Positions 44,865 through 54,352 of a stretch of DNA of 64,000 bases are shown piece by piece. The notes below the pieces were generated by a model that had not been told where the DNA came from, made no database searches, and was given only the letters and a program-made list of their open reading frames with translations. Every line of letters starts with the position of its first letter. Within the stretch, counting starts at the first letter, position 1. The position numbers and the translations under genes are program-made. This DNA comes from Taklimakanibacter albus (lineage in GTDB: Bacteria > Pseudomonadota > Alphaproteobacteria > Rhizobiales > Aestuariivirgaceae): the NCBI RefSeq assembly GCF_016595235.1, contig NZ_JAENHL010000006.1:1116001-1180000 (forward strand). The letters run 5' to 3'.

Positions 44865-47800
44865 ATGGCGCGTCGCAATGGGCTTACTCGGAGCAGCCAT
44901 GCCCGGCTCACCCTATTGTCCTGCACGGCACTCGTCTCGACGGCGCTGTTCGGCGGTGCGGCAACTGCCCTGACGGTCGACAACACCACTCCCTGCGTGC
45001 TCTCGCCTGTAGATTGCATTCCCATCAACATTTCAGGGGATTTCATCGATCTCTCGAATACGGCGGATCTCAGCACCATCGGGATCGCCAGCGGTATCGT
45101 GACCAGCACAGATGGCGCCGGCAAATTCATCCTGATCGATAACAGCGGCAATATCACATCCAGCGCCAGCGGAATTCTGGCTGCGACCTCCGGCACGACC
45201 GCGCTGCCGGCTGGCAATGGCGGTAATGGCGCCGGCAATGTCGGGACACCCGGCACTCCCGGGATAAATGGCGATGACCCTGAAGAAGTAGGCGGCAACG
45301 GCACGGCGGGCGGCAATGCCACCGGCGGCCTAGGCGGCTCGGGCGACGGGGCATCTGGCGGCGATGCCGGAGACATCACCATCAACAATACCGGGACGAT
45401 CGCGACCGGTCCGGGCGGGTTCTTTACCGCCGGCATAGGTGCGACCTCGGAAGGCGCCGCGCGCCAAGGCGGGAACGGTGGCCTGGGCGGTGCCGGTGGC
45501 GGGGGCAATGGCGGCAATGGTGGGATGGGCGCCTCCAACATTCTCAGCACGGCTGGCGGCGCCGGCGGGACGGGTGGCTTGGGCGGCACGGGCACAGGCG
45601 GCGCCGGAGGTGCCGGCGGCAGCGGAACCGGCGGCGCGAGCGGGAACATCACCATCACCAACAACCGCGCCATTGATGCGCAGGGTCTTGGCGGCAACGC
45701 GATCGGTGCAGTGGCCCTTGGCGCAAAGGGCCTCGGCGGCAACGCGAATAATGGCGGCGCGGGCACAGGCGGCGGCGGCGGCGAGGGTGGCGATGGCGGC
45801 CATGCCGGTATCGGCGAGTTCTTGAATGGCGGCGCGGGCGGTGCGGCCGGCGCTGCCGGCGACGGGATCGGTGGCCAGGGCGGTGACGGCGGCATGGCGA
45901 CCGGCGGATCCGCCGGCGCGATCCGGGTCGAAAACTCCGGTGCCCTCACAGCGTCGGCGAACAGCGGCAGCGCTATTGCGGTTCGCGCTGCTGGCGGCGA
46001 TGCCTCGGATTTCGTCTTTTTCCCCATACCTTCGCAGATAGGCGGAGGAATCGGCGGCGCCGGTGGAGCAGCCATTGGCGGAACCGGACTGAGCGGTGGC
46101 GACGGCGGAAACGGAGGGCTCGGGCTCAATACCGGCAGTGGCGGCCAAGGCGGCGCGGGCGGGGCCGGAGGTGATGCTGTTGGCGGCGCGGCCGGCCGCG
46201 GCGGGGCCGCCGTCGGCGGCTCGACCGGGGCGATCACGATCGACAACAGTGGCGCGATCACCACCAATGGCGGAATGCTTGCCGCCGCGAACGGCATCAT
46301 TGCCGGCGTGACGGCAGGCGCCGCGACGGGTGGCGCCGGCAGTGGCGGCGGCCAGGCCAATGGCGGCCAGGGCGGCTCCGGCGGTAGCGCCGGAGCGGGC
46401 GCCGATACGCTGAGCGGCACGGGCGGCAATAGCGGCGTTGCCGGCGCGGGCGGTGCCGGCGGGTCGGCAACTGGGGGCGCCGCTGGACAAGGCGGCGACG
46501 CGACCGGCGGATCCACCGGTGCGATCACCGTGAACAACAGCGGCGATATCACCACGACTGGACTCTCATTCTTCCCCGGTGGGAATTTCACGACGGCCAT
46601 TGTCGTTTCGGCGACGAGCGGTGGCGCCTCAAGCGGCGCCGGCGGATCCGGCGGCTTCGCCTTTGGCGGCGAAGGTGGCCCGGGGGGCGGAAGCATCACA
46701 GGCGTCACAGGCGGTGATGGATCCATCGGCGGTTTGGGCAGTACCGGCGGCACCGGCGGCGCCGGAGGCTCGGCCCTTGGCGGCATCGGCGGCGATGCCG
46801 GCACCGCGACTGCCGGAACGGTCGGCCAGATCACCGTCAGCAACAGCGCGATCATTACTTCTACCAGCAACGGCATCACCCTCGCGGTTTTGGGCGGCAC
46901 GGCTCTGGGCGGCGGCGGTGGAACTGGCGGCGAGGGCCAAGGCGGCGCCGGCGGCACGGGTGGCTTTGGCGGCACCGGCGGTGCGTCCAGCTTCGGCAAT
47001 GGCGGCCAGGGCGGCAACAGCGGCGATGGCGGCCAGGGCGGTGACGGTGCGGGCGGCACGGGCGGCGGTGGCGGAAATGCAACGGGCGGAAGCGTCGTTG
47101 GCGTCATGGTTGCCAATGACGGCCACATTAATGTGAGCGGACTCGGCACATCGGCGATCAATCTGAGCGTGTTTGGTGGTAACGGCACCGCCGGCCGGGG
47201 CGCCGATGGCGGTCGCGGCGCCGGCGCCGCCGGCGGCGGCGGGCAGGATGCGGGCTTTGGCGGAGCGGGATTGGCGGCTGGCGGAGCTGGCGGCACCGGT
47301 GGTGCCGGAGGCAATGGCGGCAGCGGCACCGGCGGCGCGGGCGGCGCCAGCGGCGACGGCATCGGCGGCTCGGTCGGTTCCATTCAGGTCACGAACACCG
47401 CAGACATCACGATATCGCCGACAAGTACTTACGGCATTGTCGTCGCGGTAGCGGCCGGCGTGGGCAGCGGCGCCGCAGGCGGCAACGGCGGCGATGGAAC
47501 AGCCGGCATGGGCAATATGGGTGCCGGCGGCGGCGGCGGCGGCAGCAGCGGCTTCAGCAGCAGTGGCAGGGCAGGTGGCGACGGAGGTGTCGGCGGCAGC
47601 GCCACCGGCGGTGCCGGCGGGCTGGGCGGCAGCGGACGTTCCGGCACGGTCGAAAGCATCACCATTTCCAATGAGGGAAAAATCGCCGCAGGCGGCCTGG
47701 GCGGCAGTGGCATCGCTGTCAGCGCCAGTGCCGCGGCAGCGCGGGGCGGAACGGGCGGTAGCGGCGGCCAGGGCCTCGGTTCGACAGGCGGCGGTCAAGG

Positions 47801-50800
47801 TGGCGTGGGCGGCAACAGTCTGGGTTTCGGCGGTGGCGGCGGTGGCGGACAGGGCGGCGACAGCCTCGGCGCGACCGGTGGCGCCGGCGGCGCCGGCGGG
47901 AATGGTGTGGGCGGCGGCATCGGCCAGATCATGGTCAACAACAGCGGGACCATCACCGTCACGGATAATGCCGTAGCGGCGATCAACATTCTCACGCAAA
48001 GCTTCTTCCCTCCCTTGGGCGGCGACCCGGATGCGGTTGGCGGCGATGGCGGAGATGGCGGCGGCGCCTTCAGCGGCAACGGCGGATTGGGTGGCATCGC
48101 CGGCGCGGCCGGTGCCAGGGGCGATGGCGGCAGCGGCGGGACAGGCGGCAGTGCCGGCACAGCCTCGGCCGGCGCCGGCGGCAAGGGCGGCGATGCGATT
48201 GCCGGCTCGGTGGGAACGATTCTTGTCGAGAACACCGGCGACATCGTTGTGCAGACGGCGACGGCCTCGGCGGTGATCGTCAGTACGACAGGCCAGAATG
48301 CGCGCGCCGGCGCGGGCGGCAGTGGCGGCACGGCCGGAAGTGCGTTCGACGGTGCCGGCGGCACTGGAAATAACGGAAGCATCGCGGGGACGGGTGCTGA
48401 TGGTGGCGCCGCCGGCAGCGGTGGCGCCGGCGCCCGCGGTGAAGGTGGCGCTGGCGGAGATGGCGGCACTGCGGCCGCCTCCGGCAGCATCGTCACGGTG
48501 ACCAACGGCAAACGAATGGAATCCTTGGCCACCACCATCGTCATCGGATCGATAGGTGGTGACGCACTTGGCGGGAATGGTGGCAATGGCACTTCCGGGC
48601 AAGGCGGCATCGGCGGTAACGGCGGAAACGGAGGCGCGGGCGGCGGCGTTGCATCCAGCGGCGGCGCCGCCGGAGCGGCGGGCGGCGGTGGTAACGCGAC
48701 CGGCGGGGACGCCGGCAATGGCGGCGCCGCGACTGGCGGCACCGTCGTGGCGAATGTCGGCAACACCGGCGATATTCTCAGTGAGACGAGCGCCATAGCG
48801 ATCAAGGTGCGAGGCGGCAACGGCACCGGCGGCAATGGTGGAAATGGCGGCAACGCGGCGGGCGGCAATGCCGGTGCTGGCGGCAATGCCGGCGGTGGCG
48901 GCCTGACCATAGACGGCGCCAATGGCGGCGAGGGCGGCGACGCAACGGCACGCGCCGGCGGCAATGGCGGTACCGGCATCGGCGGCAACGCCATCGTCAA
49001 TATCGCCAATAGCGGCAATATCGTCAGCGAGACGGCGAGCGCCATCGTCATCGCCGCGACGGGCGGCGACGGCACCGGCGGCCTCGCCGGCACCGGCGGC
49101 AGCGCGACCGGCGGCAATGGCGGCGCCGGCGGGACGGGCGCCGGCCTGATCGCCGGCGCCACCGGCTCAGGCGGCAATGGCGGCGACGCCTATGGCCGCA
49201 ATGGCGGTATCGGCGGCAGCGGCACCGGCGGCAATGCGCTGGTCACCGTCGTCAACACCGGTCAGATCAGCGCCGAGATCGACGGCATCGACATAACGAC
49301 CAGGACCGGCGCCGGCGCCGGACAGCTGGGCGGCGCCGCCGGAACGGGCACCGGCGGTGGGGCGGGTGGCGCGGGCGGATTCGTCGGTGCTTCCATCGGC
49401 GGCGTGACCGGCGCGAGCGGTTCAGGAACGGACGGCACAGGCTTGATCCTGGTTCAGAACGGCGGCAGCGTGCTCGCCGGCCGCAATGCCGTGACGGCCC
49501 TGGCGCAAGGCGACAACAGCGCGATCCGCGTCGAAAATGCCGGCCTTCTCGATGGCGAGGCGCGCGGTGTCCTGCTTACCACGACCGGTCTCACCGCCGA
49601 CGGCGCCGACATCGACATCATCAATAGCGGGCTGATCACCTCGACAAGTTTGAGCATGCTCGCCATCGACACCAATGGCGCCTCGACCGAGATCAGCAAT
49701 ACCGGCCGGGTGCTCGGCGCCATCGACCTCACCGATGAGGACGACACGTTCGACAATCTCGCCGGCGGGCTCTTCGATGCCCGCGGGACCTCGGATTTCC
49801 GGGGCGCCGACAACGACATCGTCAACAATGCGGGCACCGTCCGTGCCGCCGACGACGCCACCAGCGACGAGGTCGTCAGCTTCATCAATCTCGAGCACTT
49901 CAACAATGCGGGCTGGATATCGCTGATCGACGGCAAGGAAGGCGACACCTTCACGATGGCGGGCGGCATCGGTCCGGCGGCCCTCAACTATGTGAGCATG
50001 GGCGGGCGCCTCGCGGTCGACGCGTTCCTGACCGCGCCCGGTCCGGCGGCCAAATCGGATCTCCTCGTTATCACCGGTAATTCGAGCGGAACCACCCGGG
50101 TCGCTGTCAATCTCACCAATCCGATCGGCAGCGCGCCGAACAGCGACGGCATCGCCGTCGTGCGGGTGACCGGCAACACCGCTGACGGCGATTTCGACGT
50201 CGAGGGCGGCATCCTCAATGCCGGCTTCTTCGCCTGGGACATGCGCCTCGACGGCGACGGCGAAACCCATGAGCTGTTCACCTCGGGTCTCGGCGCCGGT
50301 TCCTATGAGTTCGCCGCCGGCATCACCGGCGGTCAGGACATCTGGCATCAGACGGCCGGCACATTGCTGCAGCGGCAGGCGGATCTGCGCCCGACGCTCG
50401 CAGGGACGCAGGTGACGCCGGTCGCCGATTTCAGCGAGCCGGTCGAGCCGACGCCGATCGCGAATGTGACGCCCGGTTTCTGGGTCAAGGGTGTCGGCGG
50501 CTATCTCGAGCGCGACGCGAGCGAAGGCGAAGTCGAGCTCGATCGCAAGCAGACGATCTTCGGTCTCATTGCCGGCTTTGATCTCGGCACCGAAAATCTA
50601 AGCGAGCAGGGCGACGTGCTGATGTTCGGCCTGCTCGGCGGCTATCTCACCTCCGATCTCGACTTCAAATCGACCAACACCGAATGGAAGTATGAAGGCC
50701 CGACAATCGGCGCTTACGCGACCTATCTGAACGACGCTTTCTATGCCGATGTGCTGGTGAAGGCCGATTTCCTCGATGTCGATATCGATGCCGACGATCT

Positions 50801-51296
50801 CGCTCCCGATGCGAACGAGGCCGATACGGACATGTTCAATATCGGCGGCCGGATCGATACCGGCTACAAGGTCGCTTTCGACGGCGGCATGTTCGTCGAG
50901 CCGCAGGCGTCGCTGGCGATCCTGCATACGGAAACCGACGATGTCGACGACATCTTCGGCGGCTCGGTCGACTTCGACGACGCACTCAGCGTGCGCGGCA
51001 GATTGGGCCTGAGGCTCGGTGTCGACCACGTGGCGGCGAACCAGGTCATCTATTCGTCCGACATCGTCGCGAGCGTGTGGCAGGAGTTCAACGGCGACAA
51101 TGACGTCACCATCTTCGCGCCGCTGACCCCCGCCATCGGCGTATCGGATGATCCGGGCGCGACCATCGGCGACCTGTCCCTGGGCTTCAGCGTGCAGGCG
51201 CCGGACGGCTGGTCGGGCTTCCTGCGCGGCAACTACCAGTTCGCCGAGGACTATGACGCGCTGAGCGCTAATGCCGGTGTCAGAATGGCCTGGTAG
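44865..51296 (+). CDS. Giant autotransporter with beta-rung and glycine-rich mosaic passenger
   Basis: A 2143-residue type V secretion protein. The signal peptide ends near residue 36 (AATA). The passenger (about 40-1860) repeats a unit of roughly 60-110 residues. Each unit has a beta-rung such as ITVNNSGDITTTG, then 'AIxVxxxGG', then a long Gly-rich stretch built of GGxGGxGG with N, T, S, A and D. I count about 15 such units, then plainer rungs. The C-terminal barrel (about 1868-2143) starts 'PGFWVKGVGGYLERDA' and ends in the aromatic residue of AGVRMAW, as Bam clients do. It is probably a surface adhesin or matrix protein. GGGGAGGG lies upstream of the ATG. Confidence 0.92.
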   Translation: MARRNGLTRSSHARLTLLSCTALVSTALFGGAATALTVDNTTPCVLSPVDCIPINISGDFIDLSNTADLSTIGIASGIVTSTDGAGKFILIDNSGNITSSASGILAATSGTTALPAGNGGNGAGNVGTPGTPGINGDDPEEVGGNGTAGGNATGGLGGSGDGASGGDAGDITINNTGTIATGPGGFFTAGIGATSEGAARQGGNGGLGGAGGGGNGGNGGMGASNILSTAGGAGGTGGLGGTGTGGAGGAGGSGTGGASGNITITNNRAIDAQGLGGNAIGAVALGAKGLGGNANNGGAGTGGGGGEGGDGGHAGIGEFLNGGAGGAAGAAGDGIGGQGGDGGMATGGSAGAIRVENSGALTASANSGSAIAVRAAGGDASDFVFFPIPSQIGGGIGGAGGAAIGGTGLSGGDGGNGGLGLNTGSGGQGGAGGAGGDAVGGAAGRGGAAVGGSTGAITIDNSGAITTNGGMLAAANGIIAGVTAGAATGGAGSGGGQANGGQGGSGGSAGAGADTLSGTGGNSGVAGAGGAGGSATGGAAGQGGDATGGSTGAITVNNSGDITTTGLSFFPGGNFTTAIVVSATSGGASSGAGGSGGFAFGGEGGPGGGSITGVTGGDGSIGGLGSTGGTGGAGGSALGGIGGDAGTATAGTVGQITVSNSAIITSTSNGITLAVLGGTALGGGGGTGGEGQGGAGGTGGFGGTGGASSFGNGGQGGNSGDGGQGGDGAGGTGGGGGNATGGSVVGVMVANDGHINVSGLGTSAINLSVFGGNGTAGRGADGGRGAGAAGGGGQDAGFGGAGLAAGGAGGTGGAGGNGGSGTGGAGGASGDGIGGSVGSIQVTNTADITISPTSTYGIVVAVAAGVGSGAAGGNGGDGTAGMGNMGAGGGGGGSSGFSSSGRAGGDGGVGGSATGGAGGLGGSGRSGTVESITISNEGKIAAGGLGGSGIAVSASAAAARGGTGGSGGQGLGSTGGGQGGVGGNSLGFGGGGGGGQGGDSLGATGGAGGAGGNGVGGGIGQIMVNNSGTITVTDNAVAAINILTQSFFPPLGGDPDAVGGDGGDGGGAFSGNGGLGGIAGAAGARGDGGSGGTGGSAGTASAGAGGKGGDAIAGSVGTILVENTGDIVVQTATASAVIVSTTGQNARAGAGGSGGTAGSAFDGAGGTGNNGSIAGTGADGGAAGSGGAGARGEGGAGGDGGTAAASGSIVTVTNGKRMESLATTIVIGSIGGDALGGNGGNGTSGQGGIGGNGGNGGAGGGVASSGGAAGAAGGGGNATGGDAGNGGAATGGTVVANVGNTGDILSETSAIAIKVRGGNGTGGNGGNGGNAAGGNAGAGGNAGGGGLTIDGANGGEGGDATARAGGNGGTGIGGNAIVNIANSGNIVSETASAIVIAATGGDGTGGLAGTGGSATGGNGGAGGTGAGLIAGATGSGGNGGDAYGRNGGIGGSGTGGNALVTVVNTGQISAEIDGIDITTRTGAGAGQLGGAAGTGTGGGAGGAGGFVGASIGGVTGASGSGTDGTGLILVQNGGSVLAGRNAVTALAQGDNSAIRVENAGLLDGEARGVLLTTTGLTADGADIDIINSGLITSTSLSMLAIDTNGASTEISNTGRVLGAIDLTDEDDTFDNLAGGLFDARGTSDFRGADNDIVNNAGTVRAADDATSDEVVSFINLEHFNNAGWISLIDGKEGDTFTMAGGIGPAALNYVSMGGRLAVDAFLTAPGPAAKSDLLVITGNSSGTTRVAVNLTNPIGSAPNSDGIAVVRVTGNTADGDFDVEGGILNAGFFAWDMRLDGDGETHELFTSGLGAGSYEFAAGITGGQDIWHQTAGTLLQRQADLRPTLAGTQVTPVADFSEPVEPTPIANVTPGFWVKGVGGYLERDASEGEVELDRKQTIFGLIAGFDLGTENLSEQGDVLMFGLLGGYLTSDLDFKSTNTEWKYEGPTIGAYATYLNDAFYADVLVKADFLDVDIDADDLAPDANEADTDMFNIGGRIDTGYKVAFDGGMFVEPQASLAILHTETDDVDDIFGGSVDFDDALSVRGRLGLRLGVDHVAANQVIYSSDIVASVWQEFNGDNDVTIFAPLTPAIGVSDDPGATIGDLSLGFSVQAPDGWSGFLRGNYQFAEDYDALSANAGVRMAW

Positions 51297-51355
51297 AGCA
51301 TAAGCAGCGCGCCTGCGGACCGTCGCGTACTGCCGCGTTCGCGCTGAAGTCGTAA

Positions 51356-52579
51356 TCAGGCATTCGCGGGCAGCTCGGATTCGCGCGGAATGAACACGGT
51401 GGCCACGGCGGCGAGGAGCGAGGCGGCGCCGGCCAGTATGAACGCCGCGCTCAAGGAACCGCTGATCACCATGCCGGCGAGCGCCGAGCCGATCGGATAG
51501 CCGGCGACGTTCAGGCTCATCGAGATCGACAGCACCCGGCCGAACTGGCGTGGATCGGTGCGCCGCTGGCGCAAGGTGAGCAGCGCCACATCGATCGGTC
51601 CCGCCAGGGCGTCGAGGATCACCAGCCCGATGACGAGGCCGGTCAAGCCGAATTCGGCGGCGATCGGCCAGGCGGCGAGCGCCGACACGATCATCCCGGT
51701 CATCATGATGGCGCGCTCGCGGCCATTGGCGCGCAGATGGCCGGCGACCAGCGCGCCGAGGCCTCCGGTAATGCCCGCGGCGGCCCACAGGAATCCGGCC
51801 GCCGACTCGGCATCCTGCGCCATGAAATATTTGGCCGCGACGACCGGTATGACGACCACAAGCACGCCCCAGGTGACCTGATAGAGCGAATAGGAAATCG
51901 CCAGCCCGCGCAGCGTCGGCTGGCGGGCCACGATCGCCATGCCTTCGAAGGCCTGGCGCAGCAGCGATGTGCTGACGGTGTTCAAACTTGGCAGGCGAGG
52001 GACCTGCCACAGGCACAGAGCGGCGCCGGCATAAACGACAGCGACGATGACGATGGTGGTCTCAGGTCCGAGCCACGCGACGCAGAGCCCGGCGATGGCG
52101 GCGCCCAGGACGTCGACGACGGCCCAGATCGCCGTGTCGAGCGCATTGGCCCGGTCGAGCGTGTCGCTCGGCACCATGCGCGGCAGGAGCGCCCGGATGC
52201 CTGAGGCGCCGAGCGGGCTCGTCATCGAATAGAGGATCACCAGGGTGAACAGCAGGACCGGATCGGCGAGGCCCAGCCAGCTCGTCACCGCCAGCAGTCC
52301 GGTGAACAGGCCGCTGGCGAAGAGATCGAGCCTGACCGCAACGGTCGGCCCGACACGGTCGAGGATCGCGCCGCAGATCGGGCTCAGCAGCAGCCCGGGC
52401 GCCACCGCGGCGAAGACCAGCCATCCAGCGAGGCTAGGCGATGCATAACGCGCCAGGACGAACAGGACGAGCGTCAGCGAGAACATGCGCGCCGCCATCC
52501 GGGTCAGCGCCATGGAGGCCAGGAGCGCGGGAAGATGCGGCGTTCGCCACAGCGCGCGATATGAATTGTCCTGTCCCAT
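51356..52579 (-). CDS. MFS transporter
   Basis: A 407-residue protein with twelve hydrophobic segments. Motifs include 'GLLLSPICGAILDRVGPTVAVRLD' (the loop 2-3 motif A region) and 'SMTSPLGASGIRALLPRMVPSDTLDRANAL', typical of MFS efflux carriers of the Bcr/macrolide-efflux-like branch. It stands alone on the minus strand. An AT-rich perfect palindrome lies about 55 bases upstream, so expression is probably repressor-controlled. Confidence 0.88.
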   Translation of the reverse strand: MGQDNSYRALWRTPHLPALLASMALTRMAARMFSLTLVLFVLARYASPSLAGWLVFAAVAPGLLLSPICGAILDRVGPTVAVRLDLFASGLFTGLLAVTSWLGLADPVLLFTLVILYSMTSPLGASGIRALLPRMVPSDTLDRANALDTAIWAVVDVLGAAIAGLCVAWLGPETTIVIVAVVYAGAALCLWQVPRLPSLNTVSTSLLRQAFEGMAIVARQPTLRGLAISYSLYQVTWGVLVVVIPVVAAKYFMAQDAESAAGFLWAAAGITGGLGALVAGHLRANGRERAIMMTGMIVSALAAWPIAAEFGLTGLVIGLVILDALAGPIDVALLTLRQRRTDPRQFGRVLSISMSLNVAGYPIGSALAGMVISGSLSAAFILAGAASLLAAVATVFIPRESELPANA

Positions 52580-53096
52580 GAGGCTTGCTCCCGCAAGGCC
52601 GCGGGATCAGGTCTCCCCACACAGCCCATTCGCATAATGTATATTATGGAATATTTTCTGATGCCCGGAAATGAACCGAAACCTAGAAATTCCAAGGCCT
52701 TGCGTTGTTACGCCCAGGACTGTCCTGCCGATTGCCATGCCTTGGCCAAGCCGTCCAGAGCCTTGTCCGGCGGTCTCATCAGCCTCTGGCACATGGGTTC
52801 CGGCCTCGCCCGAATGGCTACGCGGCTCCCGTCCGCTCATAGGCCCCAGGACGTCGTTCGTCCTGAAAATTGACTCGCAGCATGCGTCTGACCGACCGCG
52901 GCGTCGCGTCCGTGTCGGCCTCGGACTTGGGCATGCCGCATACCAACGTCACGCCGGACGAGCCCTAGGACGTCGCTGAGCATGGAAATTGAGCGCGTGC
53001 GTCATTCCCGTCGATCACAGGCCGCGATACATACCGGCAGCCGACGGAAAGACACCCTCACACCATGGTTAACGCGGCCGCGTTCCCGACGATCGG
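52580..53096. other. 517-base intergenic region with palindromes and a degenerate direct repeat
   Basis: No gene is supported. Besides the MFS operator it holds CAGGAC-T-GTCCTG (52715-52727) and AGGACG-TCGTT-CGTCCT (about 52848-52864). Two related blocks start near 52845 and 52968; both read like CC(C/T)AGGACGTCG, a variable part, then GAAAATTGA or GGAAATTGA, then GCGTC. They look like decayed copies of a short intergenic repeat. Short frames here have no codon bias or ribosome sites. Confidence 0.5.
52633..52648. promoter_or_regulatory. Candidate operator upstream of the MFS gene
   Basis: CATAAT-GTAT-ATTATG, a perfect inverted repeat with 6-bp arms, lies 54-69 bases upstream of the MFS start. 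AT-rich palindromes of this type are typical for ArsR or MarR repressors. No regulator gene is adjacent. Confidence 0.4.
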
Positions 53097-54302
53097 CTAC
53101 CGGCCTCTCGCCACGGCCTGCTTGAGATAACGCTCCGCCAGCGTCGTCCAGTAGCGCACGCCGGTCGGAATGATCTCGTCATTGAAATCATAGCGTGGAT
53201 TGTGCAGCGGCCGCGGCGCCGCTTCCTCGCCGGGCCGGCCCGAGCTGAGGAAGACGTAGCAGCCGGGAACCTTGCCCAGCATGAAGGCGAAATCCTCCGC
53301 ACCCATGATCGGCTGCATCGCGGCATCGACGTGCGGGCGCCCGACGATCTCCTGAGCGACGCCGGCGGCGAGCTTCATCTCCTCCGGCGTGTTGCGCAGG
53401 ACCGGATAGCCGCGCTCGAACTGGAATTTGTGGCCGGCGCCGGCAGCCTCGGCGGCATGGCGCACGATCTTCTCCAATCCCGTCGCGAAGGCATCGCGCA
53501 CCGCGTCATTGAGCGTGTACAGCGTGCCGCGGACGATGGCGATGTCGGGCGTGACATGGACGCCTTGCCGATGGCTCGGATCGCCACTGCGGAACTGGGT
53601 GATCGACAGGACGACGGGCTCGGCTGGGTTGAGATAGCGCGCCTTGAAATTATGCATGTCCTGCACGATCCGGGATGCCGTCAGCAGCGGGTCCGGCACC
53701 GCATATTGCGCCGCCGGATGCGAGAGCCGGCTGAGGATATGGAACTCGAAAGTGTCGATCGAGGCCAGCATCGGCCCGGTCCGCATCAAAAACTGGCCGG
53801 CCGGAATGTTGGGGAAATTATGCAGCCCGAAAATCGCATCGACCGGAAACTTGTCGAAGAGCCCCTCCTTCACCATGGCATTGCCGCCACAGCGCTCATC
53901 GCCCGTCTCCTCGGCGGGCTGGAAGATGAAGCGCACGGTCCCGTCGAACTCGCCCTTGCGCGCCAGATGGCCGGCCGCCGCGAGCAGCATGGCGGTATGC
54001 CCGTCATGCCCGCAGGCATGCATTTTGCCATCGACCCTGGAACGGTAATCGACGTCATTCTCCTCGTGGATGAACAAGGCATCCATGTCGGCGCGCAAGC
54101 CAACGGCCGCCGGGCTCGTGCCGCGCTTCAGCGTGCCGACCACGCCGGTGTCACCGAGACCGCGATGCACCTCGATGCCGAATCCCGCCAGCTTCGCCGC
54201 AACGAAATCGGAGGTCGCCTTCTCCTCGAACGCCGTCTCGGGATTGGCGTGCAGATGACGGCGCCAGGCCGTGGCGTCCTCGATAAGACTCTTGTCGATC
54301 AT
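53097..54302 (-). CDS. M20 family amidohydrolase (hippurate hydrolase-like)
   Basis: A 401-residue metallopeptidase-like enzyme. Metal ligands are intact: HACGHDGHT, the glutamates in QPAEETGD, the histidine in FGLHNFP and the C-terminal 'LHNPRYDFND', plus 'MGAEDFAFML'. In the lid domain the usual GKGGHAAMP is SRLSHPAAQYAVP, and the usual NVIPD is 'GVHVTPD', so substrate contacts differ from common relatives. The ATG at 54302 with AAGGAG upstream is used. It follows the LysR gene by about 50 bases and is probably cotranscribed. Confidence 0.88.
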   Translation of the reverse strand: MIDKSLIEDATAWRRHLHANPETAFEEKATSDFVAAKLAGFGIEVHRGLGDTGVVGTLKRGTSPAAVGLRADMDALFIHEENDVDYRSRVDGKMHACGHDGHTAMLLAAAGHLARKGEFDGTVRFIFQPAEETGDERCGGNAMVKEGLFDKFPVDAIFGLHNFPNIPAGQFLMRTGPMLASIDTFEFHILSRLSHPAAQYAVPDPLLTASRIVQDMHNFKARYLNPAEPVVLSITQFRSGDPSHRQGVHVTPDIAIVRGTLYTLNDAVRDAFATGLEKIVRHAAEAAGAGHKFQFERGYPVLRNTPEEMKLAAGVAQEIVGRPHVDAAMQPIMGAEDFAFMLGKVPGCYVFLSSGRPGEEAAPRPLHNPRYDFNDEIIPTGVRYWTTLAERYLKQAVARGR

Positions 54303-54352
54303 CGTTTTCTCCTTCGAACAAACCAATCAGGTAAAGTTGTCGCCGGATTTTC

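Noticed and set aside
44834-47383. 849-residue minus-strand open frame, very proline-rich
   Set aside because: It is the complement of the glycine-rich autotransporter repeats (GGC read as GCC/CCG). It has no start context and no real domain.
46629-48602. 657-residue minus-strand Ala-rich open frame
   Set aside because: Third-frame shadow of the same repeats, with no domain.
47795-49177. 460-residue minus-strand proline-rich open frame
   Set aside because: Same cause: an artefact of the glycine-rich coding strand.
52671-52979. 102-residue plus-strand open frame in the intergenic gap
   Set aside because: No ribosome site, no fold, and it crosses the palindromic blocks.
53700-53760. Possible frameshift in the M20 gene at the altered GKGGHAAMP motif
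   Set aside because: The other two frames do not restore the motif, and the frame is open with a good fit on both sides, so substitution is more likely.
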